Shown piece by piece: positions 1 to 14,100 of a stretch of DNA of 64,000 nucleotides. Location of the stretch: the NCBI GenBank assembly GCA_963402885.1, contig OY727095.1, positions 32,059,001 through 32,123,000 of the forward strand, read 5' to 3'. Under the pieces are notes generated by a model. The model was given only the letters and a program-made list of their open reading frames with translations. It was not told where the DNA came from and did not search any database. Positions within the stretch are counted from its first letter, which is position 1, and every line of letters begins with the position of its first letter. Source of the stretch: Antedon bifida (lineage: Eukaryota; Echinodermata; Crinoidea; Comatulida; Antedonidae). The position numbers and the translations under genes were made by a program.

Positions 1-1862
1 ATATAATTTTGAATTCAAATTTTATTAAATTTAGGAGCCAAGACGGACATTTTAAACTAACACTTCTAATAAAAAGGGTGAGTGTGTTTTTATCAGAGAC
101 AACGTTTTTATTAGTGTCATCCTTTCATCTTTTTTAAGGTGTTGATCTCCTGATATTATGAACGGATTTTCAAAAGATGATTGCTCAGCGCAGATGATAA
201 TCTTGCAAAACCAAATGGTTGTGTTAGCCTACAATGTGCAGTTAAAAGAATACATTCTATTTTTCTATTAAAAAAATATTCATTATTGAGAACAAGTTTA
301 GTTTTAGGCACTACACAAAAATGTTTATTTATCATATAGAGGTATACAGTATGCCATAGGGTAAGTTATTAATATGAAGAATTCATTAAAAAATGTGAAT
401 TTAGTCTGGTCTGTTTTAGTGACTGTACTAAAATAAAGAGTAAAGACTGACTGAGAGAGGAGTGTTGAGTACCTGGTCCATGCCATTCTTGTAAGACTAG
501 AGGTCCAGATTCTCTCATTTAAATTAGACAGTTTTTTTTAATGAAACATGCATTTGTTTTTCATTAATACAGTATTTGAGGAGAAATGCATTCTTTCATG
601 ATTAGTCAAATTAATAATTAACAATCCATTCTGTAAAATATTGTAATTCATGGAAATACATATGCCAAAGAGATAAAATAAGAGTTTCCAGATTCATAAT
701 AAATTGTAAATTAAAAACAAATTTATCAGTTGTTAATTTGTCATGTAACTGTTGATATAATTCGGACTAGGCAACTTGTGATGTGTGAAATTCTTAATTT
801 GGTGATTGACATATTTAGGTCAGTAGAGCACAGGTGAGCTACTGTAACTTTTTATTGTTGAATAACTACGATAAAATTAAAAATTAGCCAAAAATTTACT
901 GACAAAAGTTTATTTGAAATTAGTGAAGGTACAGCCCTGGCATACTACTATATACCTTCAAAAATCAACTAAATTTCTTTTAAATATGAAAGTAAGATCA
1001 CCATTCTACTATGACGACAGGCATTGATTAATAGAGTATATATTTTTTTTCCAACTAAAGACCGCTATATTCCCTTAAAACTTATCATGGTCTTGGTAAA
1101 AACTAACCATGTGGCTAAAGTCCAATCCAAACTTGCGACTCATGTTAACACATGCAAGTCAATCGTTTTTAACATGGTTAAATTTTGGTAAAATTACGGT
1201 AAAAATATTGCATGAAAATATATCCAAATGCAAACGATGGTCAAATCTTTGATGACATTGGGTAAAGCTGCCGTGGTTAAATTTACCATTTTTCAAGTCC
1301 AGTGCGAACAAGGCTTTAGACTTTACAGCTGTATGTATACCTAATAGTAAATCGAGCCATACACACTTTTGATTGAGGTCATAGTTCACTCGCTGCTGGG
1401 CACCTTGTCGAAGGTGACAAGTGCAGCTTTATTATTATCTGATGTTTTGTTTTTTAATGACCTTTGACCTATTATTTTCTTTGTAAGATCAGTCTTGGGG
1501 CAATAATGTCACGCTGATTTTTGGTATGGGTGAGCGTAGTCTCATATTTGAGTTGCTATAGCAACAATCATGGTTGACCTTCAGTGTGTCAACATACTGT
1601 GCTAAAATAATATGTTCTCTTCTAACCGATTTATATTAGGAATCTTACTGTCTACAACTAAATTATATTATTTATTAAAATAAAAAAACTGACAATTTTT
1701 TATCATGGCAATTTCTTATGAAGATGTTACGTTTGTGAGATAACTTAAAAGTTATGTAAGATGATGGTCCAAATGAAAATAATGATACTTTGTTGTGTCT
1801 TAATAACTCTGAATCCTACAATTAAATGTGTCTATAGTTGCTTCATGGGTTGCTAATACCAA
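1..1862. other. No gene seen (upstream DNA or adducin 5' intron)
   Basis: AT-rich sequence with scattered short stop-bounded frames. No splice-consistent or family-recognisable coding segment on either strand. It may be upstream of adducin or inside an intron after an undetected untranslated first exon. Confidence 0.6.
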
Positions 1863-2048
1863 AGAATATATATCACAAGAATGAGTAATCCGCGATTTTG
1901 GCATGTAGTTGACATTTTTTATCATGAAATCATGGTCCAGGCTTAGATTAGTATGACTTTCACAAAAAGTTGTATACATCCTCACTTATGACGGCGCCCT
2001 ACCACATGGACAATATTACGGATTACTCATTCTTGTGATATATATTCT
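1863..2048. mobile_element. MITE with 30-bp perfect terminal inverted repeats
   Basis: The 30 bases at 1863-1892 (beginning AGAATATATATCACAAG) reappear in reverse complement at 2019-2048. About 126 bp lie between, with no coding capacity. The structure is that of a small non-autonomous DNA element. No clear target duplication was seen. Confidence 0.7.
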
Positions 2049-2246
2049 ACCTAATCTATCTACAGTAATTCCCATATCATATCAAAAACATTTGGATCGT
2101 TTCAGAGAACTGCCATCATACTCCTATATCCCTGTACTAACTGTATGTTATTTTGGCAGCTGCTATATATACAGTGTGTTGTAACGTATAATTCCACAGT
2201 ACTAAATAGTCTAGACTCCAATACAATGTTGCCAGGTATCATGTTA

Positions 2247-3547
2247 CAGGGCATCATTTATAAGGAGCGCCTGCGCGACCGCGCTCCTCCGCGCTCCTCA
2301 ACAGGCTTCGAGGAGAGCAATTTATCGCGCTCCTTAATTTTCAAAATAGAGCCTAGCTTTTGACAGTGTTGATTTTTCTGTCAAGAGGCCTAAAAACACG
2401 TGGATTTTTAAAAGTTAAAACCAATCTAGGCCTAGGCTAATAATATATAAGCTAAGTTATAAAGCTACAAGCCTAATGGCAGTCCCTCGTTTTTAAGGAT
2501 CGCGAGCGCGATCGCAATCAACAACCTTCGAAAAGGAGAGCAATTCATCGCGCTCCATTTCACAGTGCGAGGTACCAACAAAGGGGATTCCCCTGCCTGC
2601 GCGCATTCAAGGGCGAGTTTACTTCATCGCCTCATAGTGCAACCAGTACGGTGTCATAGAAACACCTCCTTTACAGGAAGATCATGTCCCAACCAATAAT
2701 TTTTCCCTTTATGTTTTTATGGAACGAGTTAATAAAATATATTTAATTTTAAAAGGAAACATTAATATAGGAGGCCTAAATATAATGTTTATTATTTAAA
2801 AAAGCTTAGCTGCTGGTTGCTTTAATTATGTCATTTTGAAGATGGATTATTTCTTCGAAAGTTCTAACCAATTTTGGTCACTCAAATCCTCCTCAAAACA
2901 CGTGCTGATGTGTGACGTCAGCATCTTCTAGAAGCTCTCTCAGCCCTCCCCTATTGTGCGTGCGCCCATGTGTGACACATGTAAACACGATCAAATATCT
3001 TTCTTAATTATTTTAAAATGACACTTTGTAACTTATTATCAATATTTTAATGGCTGTTGCATGTTAGAATTGTATAATTTATGAATTGCAGGTAAATACT
3101 TTTCAGGTTTTCTGTCTGATTTCTAGGCCAACAAGCTAGGCTAGAAAAGCTAGGCTAAAGGCATATAGTTGGCCAGGACAGGATTCTCCAGGCTCCTGAA
3201 ACCCAATCTACCCAGGCAGGCCATAAAAAAAAAATTGGCTTGAGTTTTTTGTACTGTAGAATAATACGATCCCCACGGAAAATATTGTGTGTAAAGGTGG
3301 GTGTGGGGAATTTTGTTGTGCCCGGCGGGGGGGGGGGGGGGGGGGGTATCCCCTGTCGGGCAAAAAAATGTGTACAAAAAATTAATAAGGGCCAGCCATT
3401 TTTAATAAGGGCGACCATCCTTCAACTTCAACATAAATATTTGAGGAGAGCGATTTAAAATTTTTGCAAGGAGAGCGAATTGCTCTCCTCGGTGATTTGA
3501 GGAGAGCGATTTGTTGCTCTCCTGGGTTTTGCATACGTGATGCCCTG
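2247..3547. mobile_element. 1.3-kb non-autonomous DNA transposon, CAGGGCATCA ends
   Basis: The ends CAGGGCATCA and TGATGCCCTG are inverted, and the element is flanked by a direct repeat ATGTTA (2241-2246 and 3548-3553). Both subterminal regions carry many GGAGAGCGATTT / GCGCTCC-type words in both orientations, likely transposase-binding repeats. The CAGGG...CCCTG ends recall hAT elements, but the duplication is 6 bp and not the usual 8. The interior has a 20-base poly-G run (3327-3346) and no transposase-like frame. Confidence 0.75.
3327..3346 (+). repeat. Poly-G run of 20
   Basis: Twenty consecutive G inside the 2247-3547 element. It is prone to slippage and can form G-quadruplex. It creates false polyglycine and polyproline frames on the two strands. 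Confidence 0.9.
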
Positions 3548-3687
3548 ATGTTAGGTAATGCAATACTTAGTTCTTATTTTCACCTGAGGACTTTGTCATC
3601 AATGGTGTTCAGCTTAGCTGGAGTTAAGCTCACCTTTGTCGTCATTACACCAGTTCTGCTTTTTACTTTTTTCACTTGGTATTTATA

Positions 3688-3790
3688 ATAATAATAATAT
3701 CCTGGATTTATATAGTGCCTAATGTTGTGAAACCTCTAAGCGCTGAACATTATTACCCCGGTCATTTTTGCATCAAACACGTATGGAAAC
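3688..3790 (+). repeat. Dispersed repeat with TTTATATAGTGCC start
   Basis: An ATAATAATAAT lead, then TTTATATAGTGCC and CCTCTAAGCGCTGAAC. It resembles a widely scattered marine-invertebrate repeat type with a TATAGCGCC/AGCGCT core, from memory and not from a search. A similar TTTATAAAGCGCTC start occurs at 63675. Confidence 0.4.
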
Positions 3791-3828
3791 ATACTCCCAT
3801 ATAAGTGACTATTTGATAATTCCGTATT

Positions 3829-3960
3829 AGGGAGCTTTAAGTCATTGATAATTCATTGTGAGGAAGTTGGAACGCACATTGTCACTCTATTCCTTGAGAT
3901 GGTTACTTTGACGACTCATCACTACACAGGTCATAGGTCGTCATAGATCGAAAGCTCCCT
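3829..3960. mobile_element. Small MITE, AGGGAGCTTT ends
   Basis: AGGGAGCTTT (3829-3838) and AAAGCTCCCT (3951-3960) are a perfect 10-bp inverted pair enclosing 112 bp. Flanks are TATT and ATTA. No frame. Confidence 0.5.
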
Positions 3961-4528
3961 ATTAAACAATAGGACTACAAACAAGAAAATCACTGTTCAA
4001 ATTCCTACAGTACTTAAATACTGGTATGCAATCTTAAATGCCTCGCTAAGAATACCTTGTTTTTCAATTTTAAATATATTTTAATTTAAAAAATGTATTT
4101 TTTTTTCAAAACAACATTTTGCAATAATTTTTAATGATGTTATGACATTTGAGAGATATACAGTCAGCAATTTATAATACCAGCACAAAAGAAATAAATA
4201 AAATACAAGGATATTTAAATACATTTAATCTCACTATACATTGTAATGCAAGAATGACTCAAATCATGTATCCTGTTGTAGATCAGAATAGTAATTTTTC
4301 ATGAGCTTTATTGTATTGTAGTAATAGGCCTGTGTACCAGTAGCTACAGTATGACAATGTACAGTACATCGTAATACAATTGATTTATTGCTTCAGCCTG
4401 AGTAGCAGACGATAAAATATCTGTGCAGTTTGTTTGCCTAATGTACGAATTGTATTGATTTCTCGTGGAAGGCCACAATACCCATTCATGGTTTGCCTTT
4501 GAATACATGGGGTTACAGTATACTGTAC

Positions 4529-4741
4529 ACCTGTAACATACAGGTATAGCCTTTGTAGTTTGTACAGTAAGGGTAAAGGATGGTTCCATTTTATAATAGG
4601 GGGATTTTATAAAATCATTATAGGGTATTTGTACTGTTACTGCTCTGTACCCCTGTAACATGCTGTACAGGTACAGTAGCCTTTATAGTTTGTACAGTAA
4701 GGGTAAAGGATGTTTCCATTTTATAATAGGGGTTTTATAAA
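4529..4741 (+). repeat. Imperfect tandem duplication, about 124-bp unit
   Basis: The segment running CCTGTAACAT ... GTTTGTACAGTAAGGGTAAA ... TTTTATAATAGGGG occurs twice, starting near 4529 and 4652, with a short insertion in the second copy. Confidence 0.7.
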
Positions 4742-7700
4742 GTCTGATTGAGACAATTTTTTTACTTCCAAACCAGATCCTAACCAAAATAAGGGGAAAA
4801 TATTATGTTAAAATGTATGTTAAATAAAATATGTACTATTTTTTGGTTGAATAAATATTACGAAATGAACGAATTACGAAACGAATTATGGGTATCCATG
4901 TGATATTAATATTGATCCATGCAGTACAAGCAGGGAGACTGCAGTACAAGTACTGTTTAAAGTAAGAGTACAGTAAACTGTAAAATACTGTAAGCCATTC
5001 TCTCATACCTGTATCACCTGTAGCATTATAATGGTGTTTTATAAATCCATTATTATAATACTTGGAATACGTTCAAGTCTGAATTTAGTTGGCTAAATAT
5101 GCATACTACAGTACTACTGTCTGTAGTATAGGGAATGCTAAACTACAGTATTTTTTTCACTGTTACTGTATGATTGTATCATTATTAATAATCTGTGTTT
5201 TCATAAGATGCTTAATTGAATTGCATTTAGCCAGTGAATAATTAATTAATCTGTTGTGAAATTTTGAATAATAAATGAGCCTGATTAGTTATTCATATAT
5301 TGATTTGTATTTGAATCCATTTATTCAGTCAATGCATACATCCATAATATTATAAAATGGTGTGTGTGCGGTATTAATGGGGAATTACCACATCAATACT
5401 ATAAGAGTATGATTCATACTGTAATTCTTATAAACCACAAATAGACTATATAATCTCAAAACTGACCACAAAATATGATAATAATTGATATATAGAACAA
5501 AAAACAGATAGTGATATACTGTGATACAGTACTAAACACTACAAGAGTCGTACGCTAATCCCAAACACATTTTTTTAGCGTTGTATGCTAAAACGACGCC
5601 ATGGGTCTGACCAGGGCCTTAAACGTACAGATTTAATAGAGATATCATTAGATAAATAATCAATACCTAAATTTCAAAACAACAGATGAATAAACAGAAT
5701 AACATACCTGTAGGCACATTTTTAGGGGTGAGGGAGAGGCTAGACTGGGGGAAACCCCCAGAAAAACATGAATCTTTTAAGCATGATCTTAAAAACCAGC
5801 AGAGAATTCCAAATCATGGAGTCTGTAGATGTTAATTGATTAGTGTAGTTTAGCCAAAGCAGTAGCATTACGTACCTTGTAGTTAAACGTGGTGCAGTTG
5901 TTGAAATTAGCTTCAAAATCATAAATATAACAATGAAATGCATTTTAAACCACCATGATTGATTGACACCTCGGCTATATCGTGGTGTTAAAGTTAATTT
6001 AATTTAATAATGAAAAGTGCCATATTGTATTATATTTTAACTATAAGTTGTAAGCCTTTATATATATTTTATTGATTGTTGATAACTTGACAAATTGCCA
6101 GCAATGTCAATGTATTGTGGATTTAGTATTCTATAATTTAAGGTCAGTAGCATATAGATATGATGATTGACAGACATGTCAGTCAACAGCTTGTGCTTAT
6201 GCAGCACATGTCACTACATTAATGTTAATAGTCTTACTCTGCATTCTCAACAAAGTTGACGCTCAAAGCTGGAATTTAACTGGTTCAAAATTCCCAGAAT
6301 GCATTTTATATGCAAAAATATTTTGCACTAGACTTGCCTTCAACATGGTACTGTAATTCAAACAAATTTATTTTCATGTATTTAATTTAAGCACAAGTTT
6401 ATAGACTAAAATTTATGGTTTATAAACCCTTTGAAATTTTCTGAAATTATTAATAATTAGCAGTTCAGCAACAGGTGTAAAACCACTGTTGCACAAATTC
6501 TCTAAAGGTCTGTCTACACTATCAAACTAGTTTGACAAAAAAAGTGTGATGTGCCCAAATATGGTAGTAATATGCTCAAATATGATAGTGATATGACATC
6601 ATCATGTCCATATGGGCATATATCACATTTTGTTGTCACATAAAGTTTGATAGTGTAGACAGAGCTTTAGTAATATTCATATGAAAATTTCTATATTTTG
6701 TCTTGTAATTTGTATATGTGTACAACAATAGTATTCTCGGTAGACATTTGAATTGTTATAAAGACTCCCTAGAATTTTCATTTTGTCTTGTCGTGTATTA
6801 CTCCCTAGACAAGAGATGGTGATGAGTCATCAATGGCGGGCTTTCGTTTCATTCTTTACCACCAACAGGAAATTATGTCAATAGACACTGTTGACGGGTT
6901 TTAGCGTTCTGTTTACACTTCTATTGTTATGTGTATTACCATTTGTCTGCACATGTACTTGGACCATACAGGTTATAACCGGCAACAAACAATAGTTAAA
7001 TGTACTGTTAGTTGCTAGATTTTTTCACTGTTGCACTTGTTTAAATTTTATAAAGTAGATTACTACATTTTGCCTTAGAATTGCTGAAGACAGATTATTG
7101 GAATATAAAAGGTATAATTGTTCATCTTTATTGATTTTGTTATATATCTTGACTAGGTTTGATAGTAAAATTTGCTCTGATTAGATTCAGCTTTGTTAAG
7201 TTGTCTATGATACAAAGTTCATTTTGGTACAAACTTTAAGTATACCTAGTACGTTTACAGATAATTATGATGATGTATAATAAATACAATACTACAAGTA
7301 AGCAATTGTATTTTGTAAACTCATAGAGATAATCTCTATGGTAAACTGCATCACTGCGCTGAAGTATTTTTCTCGTTCCTCTTGTTTCCCTTTTTCACAA
7401 TGATTAATGAAATAAGAAAAATATAGAATGGTTGATACTATTGTATAGTTGTTCAGCAATGTGATTTAGATATGTATATGTTTTGAAGAAAAAGAGGTAC
7501 TGTACAGTTACTCGGTGCATTTAATGGACAATGATTATTGATTCAAAAGTTTGGTAGGAAAATCCTGAACAAAGGCATCATTGTCTTCAGGACAATAGGA
7601 AGAGTTGCTGGGGTGTGATCTGAAGTTAGCCAGGCTTTCAATAGTGGGTCTCTTTTGTAGTTAAGTTTCTTAAATTAGAACATCCAAAACGTAGTAGTAC

Positions 7701-7847
7701 TGTTAGTAACTACAGCATTTACTCAAAAACATCAACCAATCGTTGGTACAGGTAGGTTTTATATTTAAATATCAATCCATTCAATGTTAAAATATAATGT
7801 GTTCTTGAATTCTTAATAAAACTGTTTGTTATCCCATATTTCTCTAG
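4742..7847. other. No gene seen; DNA upstream of adducin exon 1
   Basis: AT-rich, with frequent TACAGTA words. It holds one MITE (6505-6668) and a 9-bp-arm palindrome at 7322-7340. The true adducin promoter or first untranslated exon could lie here, but I see no decisive TATA or initiator context. Confidence 0.55.
6505..6668 (-). mobile_element. AGCTCTG-family MITE, copy 1
   Basis: Full-length, minus orientation: starts with the ACTAGTTTGAC side and ends with GTCACATAAAGTTTGATAG. The left end has one change in the TIR (AGGTCTG). Confidence 0.85.
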
Positions 7848-8101
7848 GTTACTGAATTAAAATGGCTGACGTAGTACCAAATGATACGCAGGAGCCGATG
7901 GTGAATGGGGATGCCAAGCAGGCAACACCGCCCCCACAGGAGGAACTTACTGAAATGGAGGTGCTGGAAAAAGAGAGCCAGAGACCAGCGAACATCAAAG
8001 CTGATATGAAAGACATGGAACGTAACAGGCGCGTTTCGTTGATCCTAAACAGTCAAGCTTTTCGCGAGGAATTGGAAGCGATAGTAGAAAGCCAACTTAA
8101 G
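7848..8101 (+). CDS. ADD: Adducin coding exon 1 (start codon exon)
   Basis: The exon follows a TTTCTCTAG acceptor, has 14 nt of 5' UTR, then ATG at 7862, and ends before GTAAAC. The 80 codons end in phase 0. The [26 protein letters not shown] stretch (quoted only in part: NRRVSLIL and [10 protein letters not shown]) matches the conserved N-terminal adducin block. The first 30 residues are acidic, proline-rich and poorly conserved. An acceptor just upstream of the ATG means at least one upstream untranslated exon exists. The first in-frame ATG is the natural start. Confidence 0.93.
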
Positions 8102-11100
8102 GTAAACATTTAAAAAATACTGTCTTTCATGTGATCATAAATGACTGGTACATATCATGCATTCCTTTCCTATCTCCTGCTAGGAGGAACGAAAAGAAAG
8201 TTATAAACCCCAGTCCTTTCCTTTGAGATTATTGTGGAAAATTCATTGTGCGACACCTCACCTCCAAAACCTCCATAAAGCGTGCATGTACTGTACTTCT
8301 ATTAATGGAATAATTTTTTTTTGTAATTTAATATTAATAAAATTGATTCAAATTATTTATACATTTCAAAGTGCGGGAAGAGGAAGTAAATGGTTCATGT
8401 AAGTGTTATTGTAGGTTAAGTCATTGGTTGTAAGCCCATCCAAAAAACCACAGTATGGGTGGGCTTAACTCCCAGAATGATGACTCTATGGTGGTAGGGT
8501 AATAACTACGATGACTTTTTTTATAAAGCATACAGTAGGCTTATATGTAAAGTAAATAAAAACTACATATGAAATGCATTACACATTAGATAATGTAGTC
8601 TAATGTGCAACACCTGGGAAGAGTAAAATAATCATTATTAATGTGTTGTCTCATGTAGTTGCCATTACACTACATACAGTACTGTATATTCAAATCCATC
8701 CAATATTCACATGATCAACTGATAAAGACTATACTGTATCTGACTAAGACGGTGTATTACTGCACTGCTATACATGCATATGTTGTACAGTAAAAGTGTT
8801 AAAACACTTGCACGCCATATTGTGTAGGTTTAAAACTACACACCAAGAGCACCTTTGTTAATTGTCTAGCCTACATAGCCAGTCTTTAGATAACAATGAA
8901 TTGAAGTAGGCATTCAAATGTTAATCCTTATGTTTGTGTGGGCGTCATTCAACCAATTCATTAGCATCCTATGAATGTTCACCGTTTGAATAAATTATTG
9001 GACATATTTTGAAGCAATAATGGAACATCCACAATAATAGTTAAAATAATTCTTTTTTTCGAAAAAGAAAAAAAAACGACATTGGCCAATGTTTCTCAAA
9101 GAAGAGCCCTATAACTCAAATACATAAACATTCATCCCTATCAAACAATGGTATATTCCATGAACCATGTCTCTGTTCAATTTTGGATTACAAATATTTT
9201 CAAAATATAATTGGCCTACTATATTTCCCAAGTATATCATATACAGACATTTTCACATTATTTAAATACAGTATTATGATTAAAAATTGTTGTGCTATTT
9301 TTTATTTTATTGTTAAACGTTTATCATAATTTAAACGGACGACATAATTTATCAATTCCTTGGTATAACAAAGGTGACAGGAAGTTGTTTTAATTCACTA
9401 TAATAGGATAGGAAAATATAATTACTAATAGTGAGATCTATAGGATGATATCCGTCAATATTGAGTCTTAATAAGACAATCAACATTCAGCAATAAATAT
9501 AGTATCAGTATCATAGTACAGTTTATCAAAGAGGAAAGTGCTAGAAATTAAATAAAAGTGGTTGAAAGGGCTTTGAATATTAATTATTCTAGTTAATTCT
9601 TAGTGCTTTTATACATAAATTTAAGTACAAGATTAGTTAAACGAAGACGCTTGCTAAAAGTAGAGAACTGATTGGTCGGATTGGTGGTGGAGAACGTAGG
9701 ATAGCCTACTTCTAGCCACCTGAACAACTGCATAAAGTGTTGGTTTACATCCAAGCCTAAAACTATCAAACTTTATGTGACAAAAAAGTGTGATGTGCCC
9801 ATATATGGACATGATGATGTCATATCACTACCATATTTGGGCGTATCTCTACCATATTTGGGCACATCAAACTTCTTTCGTCAAACTAGTTTGATAGTGT
9901 AGACAGAGCCCAATATTTACGAACTTCACATTGTACAGTGTACAGAATGTTATTTATTGGGACCAACAAGAACATAAAAGACATTGGTGTGATTTTAAAG
10001 TATGTAAACAATAACATAAAATAATAATAAAATTGAAATCATTAGTTTGTTACACTTTTTTATTAGCATCCAATGCAATCATAGCAGGATTAAATACCAA
10101 AATCACAAGGGAACTCTATAAATACTTGTTATTTGTGAAAGTTATAAACCTTTATTGATGCACTAGGGTAATGCCCTATAGCTAGGTTTCGCATCATTTA
10201 CCGCACAATGCACTTTTAATCTTTACAAATATTGTGTGTATTTTTCATACACTACCTGTTATTTAAATTACTGTGTATTTTTCGTGCACTACCTGTTATT
10301 TAAATTACTTTTAATTTGTTTTTAACAAGGTTCGTTGACATAATTTTGGTATTAAATATGAAAGTTATGGAATTAATGGAGATACTTATCATCAGAATCA
10401 TCCAGAAGGGTATTTCGTCCCCAGTTTATACCTTGATAAATTGACAATTTCTTTTCTCTCCGAAGAGAGGAAGATACAAAAGATAAAAAAGAAGACATTT
10501 TATAAATATAACATAAAGCATCTGTTTAATTTTCAATCCAGAATTGCAATTAAAATTTGCTTAAGAAAATGTCTCCTAAAATAAAAAATTTCATTTTTAT
10601 TATTTAAATTCATTATTAATTATGTTCATTGCTTAATTATCCATCTAATGACGAGATTGTTATCTTTTAAAATTTTATTTGTATCTTTAAAGTTATTAAT
10701 TATTTTAACAGTGTCCGTTTCATATCATTAATTAATAATAATAATAAAATCTTTATATTTGCAACGGAAAAAAACCTTCCATGAGGCCGTATAACATTGT
10801 GACACAAAGTACAATAATAAAATTTAAAATCACGGTTAAAATAAAAAAATGTATCCATCTAACGACGAGATAAAACAATTGTTATTTTCCACAACTGTTA
10901 GTGTAGAGAGAATGTATACATGATTTATTCATGGTACAATATATCCAGACTGCTAAACAGTAGCTGATTACCAATCCCAACCTCTTTCAATCAGTCGTTG
11001 CTTTTGCTACTTCTTTACGCACTGATGAGCAGCAGTAGCCGCTCCTGTAAAATGACGATGGTCTTCATCGTTACATGCATATTCAAGATGATAATTTATT

Positions 11101-14100
11101 TCTGTCTTGCATGACTTATTTTAATAATGAGGAGTGCTGAGCCGAGTTCACTCGTCTACTTAGCATTGCATTGCACAATGATGATATTAAAAAAACTGTG
11201 CTGTTATATTCAGTCTGCATATTTTTTACATTGTGGACTTTTTTAGTAGAAATTGTACAGTATTATCATTTTTGTATATAATGTAGCTTTCCTGTCAATA
11301 TCAAAATATATTATACACTACTTTTATTTTTACTAAAAGTAATTACAATAATATTTAAAGCTTCACTGTCAATATATGTACTTACTCAAAGTAGTTAACA
11401 AAAATATTTAAAATTAAAATTCAACCTCAAATAATATTTTAATAATTAATGATTATAAAATCTTGTTTAATGAACTGCTAAATGTTATAAAGTATTACAT
11501 AAGATTTATCGCAAATAGCGTGAGTGATGCATGATGGGAAGGAATTGGGAGCAATAATATATAGCCACCACCAGTATATAAAGGTTTTATTATACGGTGG
11601 CTCTATTGCTCTCAAACCCTTCCCATCATGCATTGTGCAATGACGTTCCTTGCAAAATCAAGCTATTTGCGATAAACCTTATTCTAATACAGTACTTATT
11701 ATTTTTTATACTGTATAATTTGTTATCTTACATTTTGCCAGTCAGTAAAAGTACAATCTTAAAATGCTTTAAAATATTTGATATCCTTTGCTACAGTACT
11801 TATTCATCATTAATATCAACAGCTTAATATGTCACTTTTTTTCTCTTGGGATTTTTAAGGATATTACAAATTAATAGATCTTTATTTATACCCAATCAAA
11901 ATTGATCTTGACATAATATGCCCTAAATGTAGATTCACATTTATTACTCAAGTCAAGAAAGTGTCTTTGTGTTCATTATGATGTTTACACATCAGCCCCT
12001 ATAATCAGAGTATTGTGTCTAAAATTTATAGAAGTATGATGAAATTGAAACGAGTAACGCTGTTTAAACCAATATTTTGGGGCTGTTGGGTGAGTATTTG
12101 ACAGTGTACATATGGTATGATAAGATTCAGATATTTATTAACTTAATTATTATTTAATAACTTATTAAATGTTTGGATACGACAGAGCTTTGTGCTGGCC
12201 AGAGGTGGGCAGAAACACCCACCTTCCAAGTCTTCTAAAAGCTTTCTAGACCAGACTACAGTATATTCCCACAAGACACCTACCAAAAAAATACTGTTTC
12301 TGTTTTCTTCACACACCCATCTCTATACTTCTCTGGAAAGATAAACCACCTAGCCTAAATATTTCCTACCCCGTCAAAATTTATTTCATGCCCTCCATCA
12401 AGTTGAATAAACCTGACCGGTGTTTGTTACATCATAGCGTTTGACCACACACCTAGATCACTGCGTTGTGTTTGTTGATAGATAGCTATGTTGATTTTTC
12501 TCAAGTGTTTTGCTTTCTTTTCGTCACACGTTTTTCAAGAACTGCAAATAAGGAAAATAATAGATCATTAAACTACACTTATCTATGCTGGGATTGGGTA
12601 ATTAGTTCAAATTGATAACACATCAGGACCAATGACATATGGTAAGACTAGAAAAATATCATAATTCCATATTGACGTAATTTTCTCCGTTTTTGATACC
12701 AAACAAACACTAATTAAGAGAAAGGCTTTTATAATCACCTCATTTACAATAAATCTAAAAAGCCTTTTTTATGAAACTCAAGGTTTGAGTCTTTAATAAG
12801 TTTTTTTTGTAAGCATTATAGTTTCGTAAGTACATTTATCATGCCAGGTTCAGCCAAGTTTACTCCATTCAGAATGATTGCCAACTACTGTGTATTACGT
12901 TTTATCAAACAATATTCTAAAACTATAACAGTACAGTACATAGTATCTACCTGTACAGGTAATTTCATGGACCTGCTAGTTAGTGTATGGCTAGAGTAAA
13001 ACAAATAGTTTAGTTAATGACTGCAGTAGGTAAATATTAGCTAAAACTCAATATTTACATTTCATTGTAATTATTTCCTTGCAAAGGTGTGTATGTTGAA
13101 GAAATTCATTGAATTCCATAAATATTGATATGATTTTATAATGTTGGAATTTAATATAATATACCATGTTGTATTGGTACGTCCATACAGAAATTTAAAG
13201 GTGGGTCACCGTAGGGTATTCATTTTACATGATTAGATGGACACATAATAAACTTTGATAGAAAACTGATCAGTTTAATTTAAATATTTGAATGTGTAAA
13301 TATTGTAGTTGCTGGTACTATTACTTTTCATATTGTTATTTTAGATGGGTTCAAATAAAATCTGCCAGTTACTAAATATACGAGTACTGTATATTACAGT
13401 ATATGTTACTTTGATCATTTGAACTTCGACCTTTACATTCATGTCTCATGGTTCTATGAAAATATTTATATTTCTTTTCTCATTGTTTTCAGCAAAACAC
13501 TTAATTATGAACTTAAATCATTCTTAATTTTTGAATATTTTATTGTTACTCTTCCTTGCACTTGTTGACACTTTATAGTTCGTTGACCTCCGTAGTATAT
13601 TTGTACCATTTTATTATGTAATGTAATGATTCGTAAAATTCTTTTCACTTTTCTTGCCTCCGTCCTTCATCAATATAGGATTATTTTCAGGTTTGTGGTC
13701 ATTTTCGATCAAATTTAAACTTTTTTTTTTCTTTGTCAATTTTTCTTCTCTCATACCCATAATGCACTGTGTCTGTTGATTGCAATTGCACTGTGTGGAA
13801 TGAAAACGGAATGAGTGAATGTACTGTATTGATGTCCATACCACCTTCTTGTATACCATAGCATGCCTTCCATCCTGTTTTCATACATTTACAATGAAAT
13901 TATTATTATTGTTCATCTTGATCGGTTGCTAAGGTTATAGTTCAATACACAACATTTGATCAAAGGTTTTGGATTAGCTCTAAAGCTCTGTCTACACTAT
14001 CAAACTTTATGTGACAAGAAAATGTGATGTACTCATACAGTATATGGACATGATGATGTCATATCACTTCCATATTGGGGAATACCACTGCTATATTTGG

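Noticed and set aside
234-236. Adducin head as an active class II aldolase
   Set aside because: The given numbers are protein residues. The histidine positions are kept, but adducins are known only as structural proteins, and the family's catalytic glutamate region reads AGFTLH here, so activity is not claimed.
3150-3458. Proline-rich and glycine-rich open frames on both strands
   Set aside because: They are translations of the 20-base G run within a transposon and have no other coding support.
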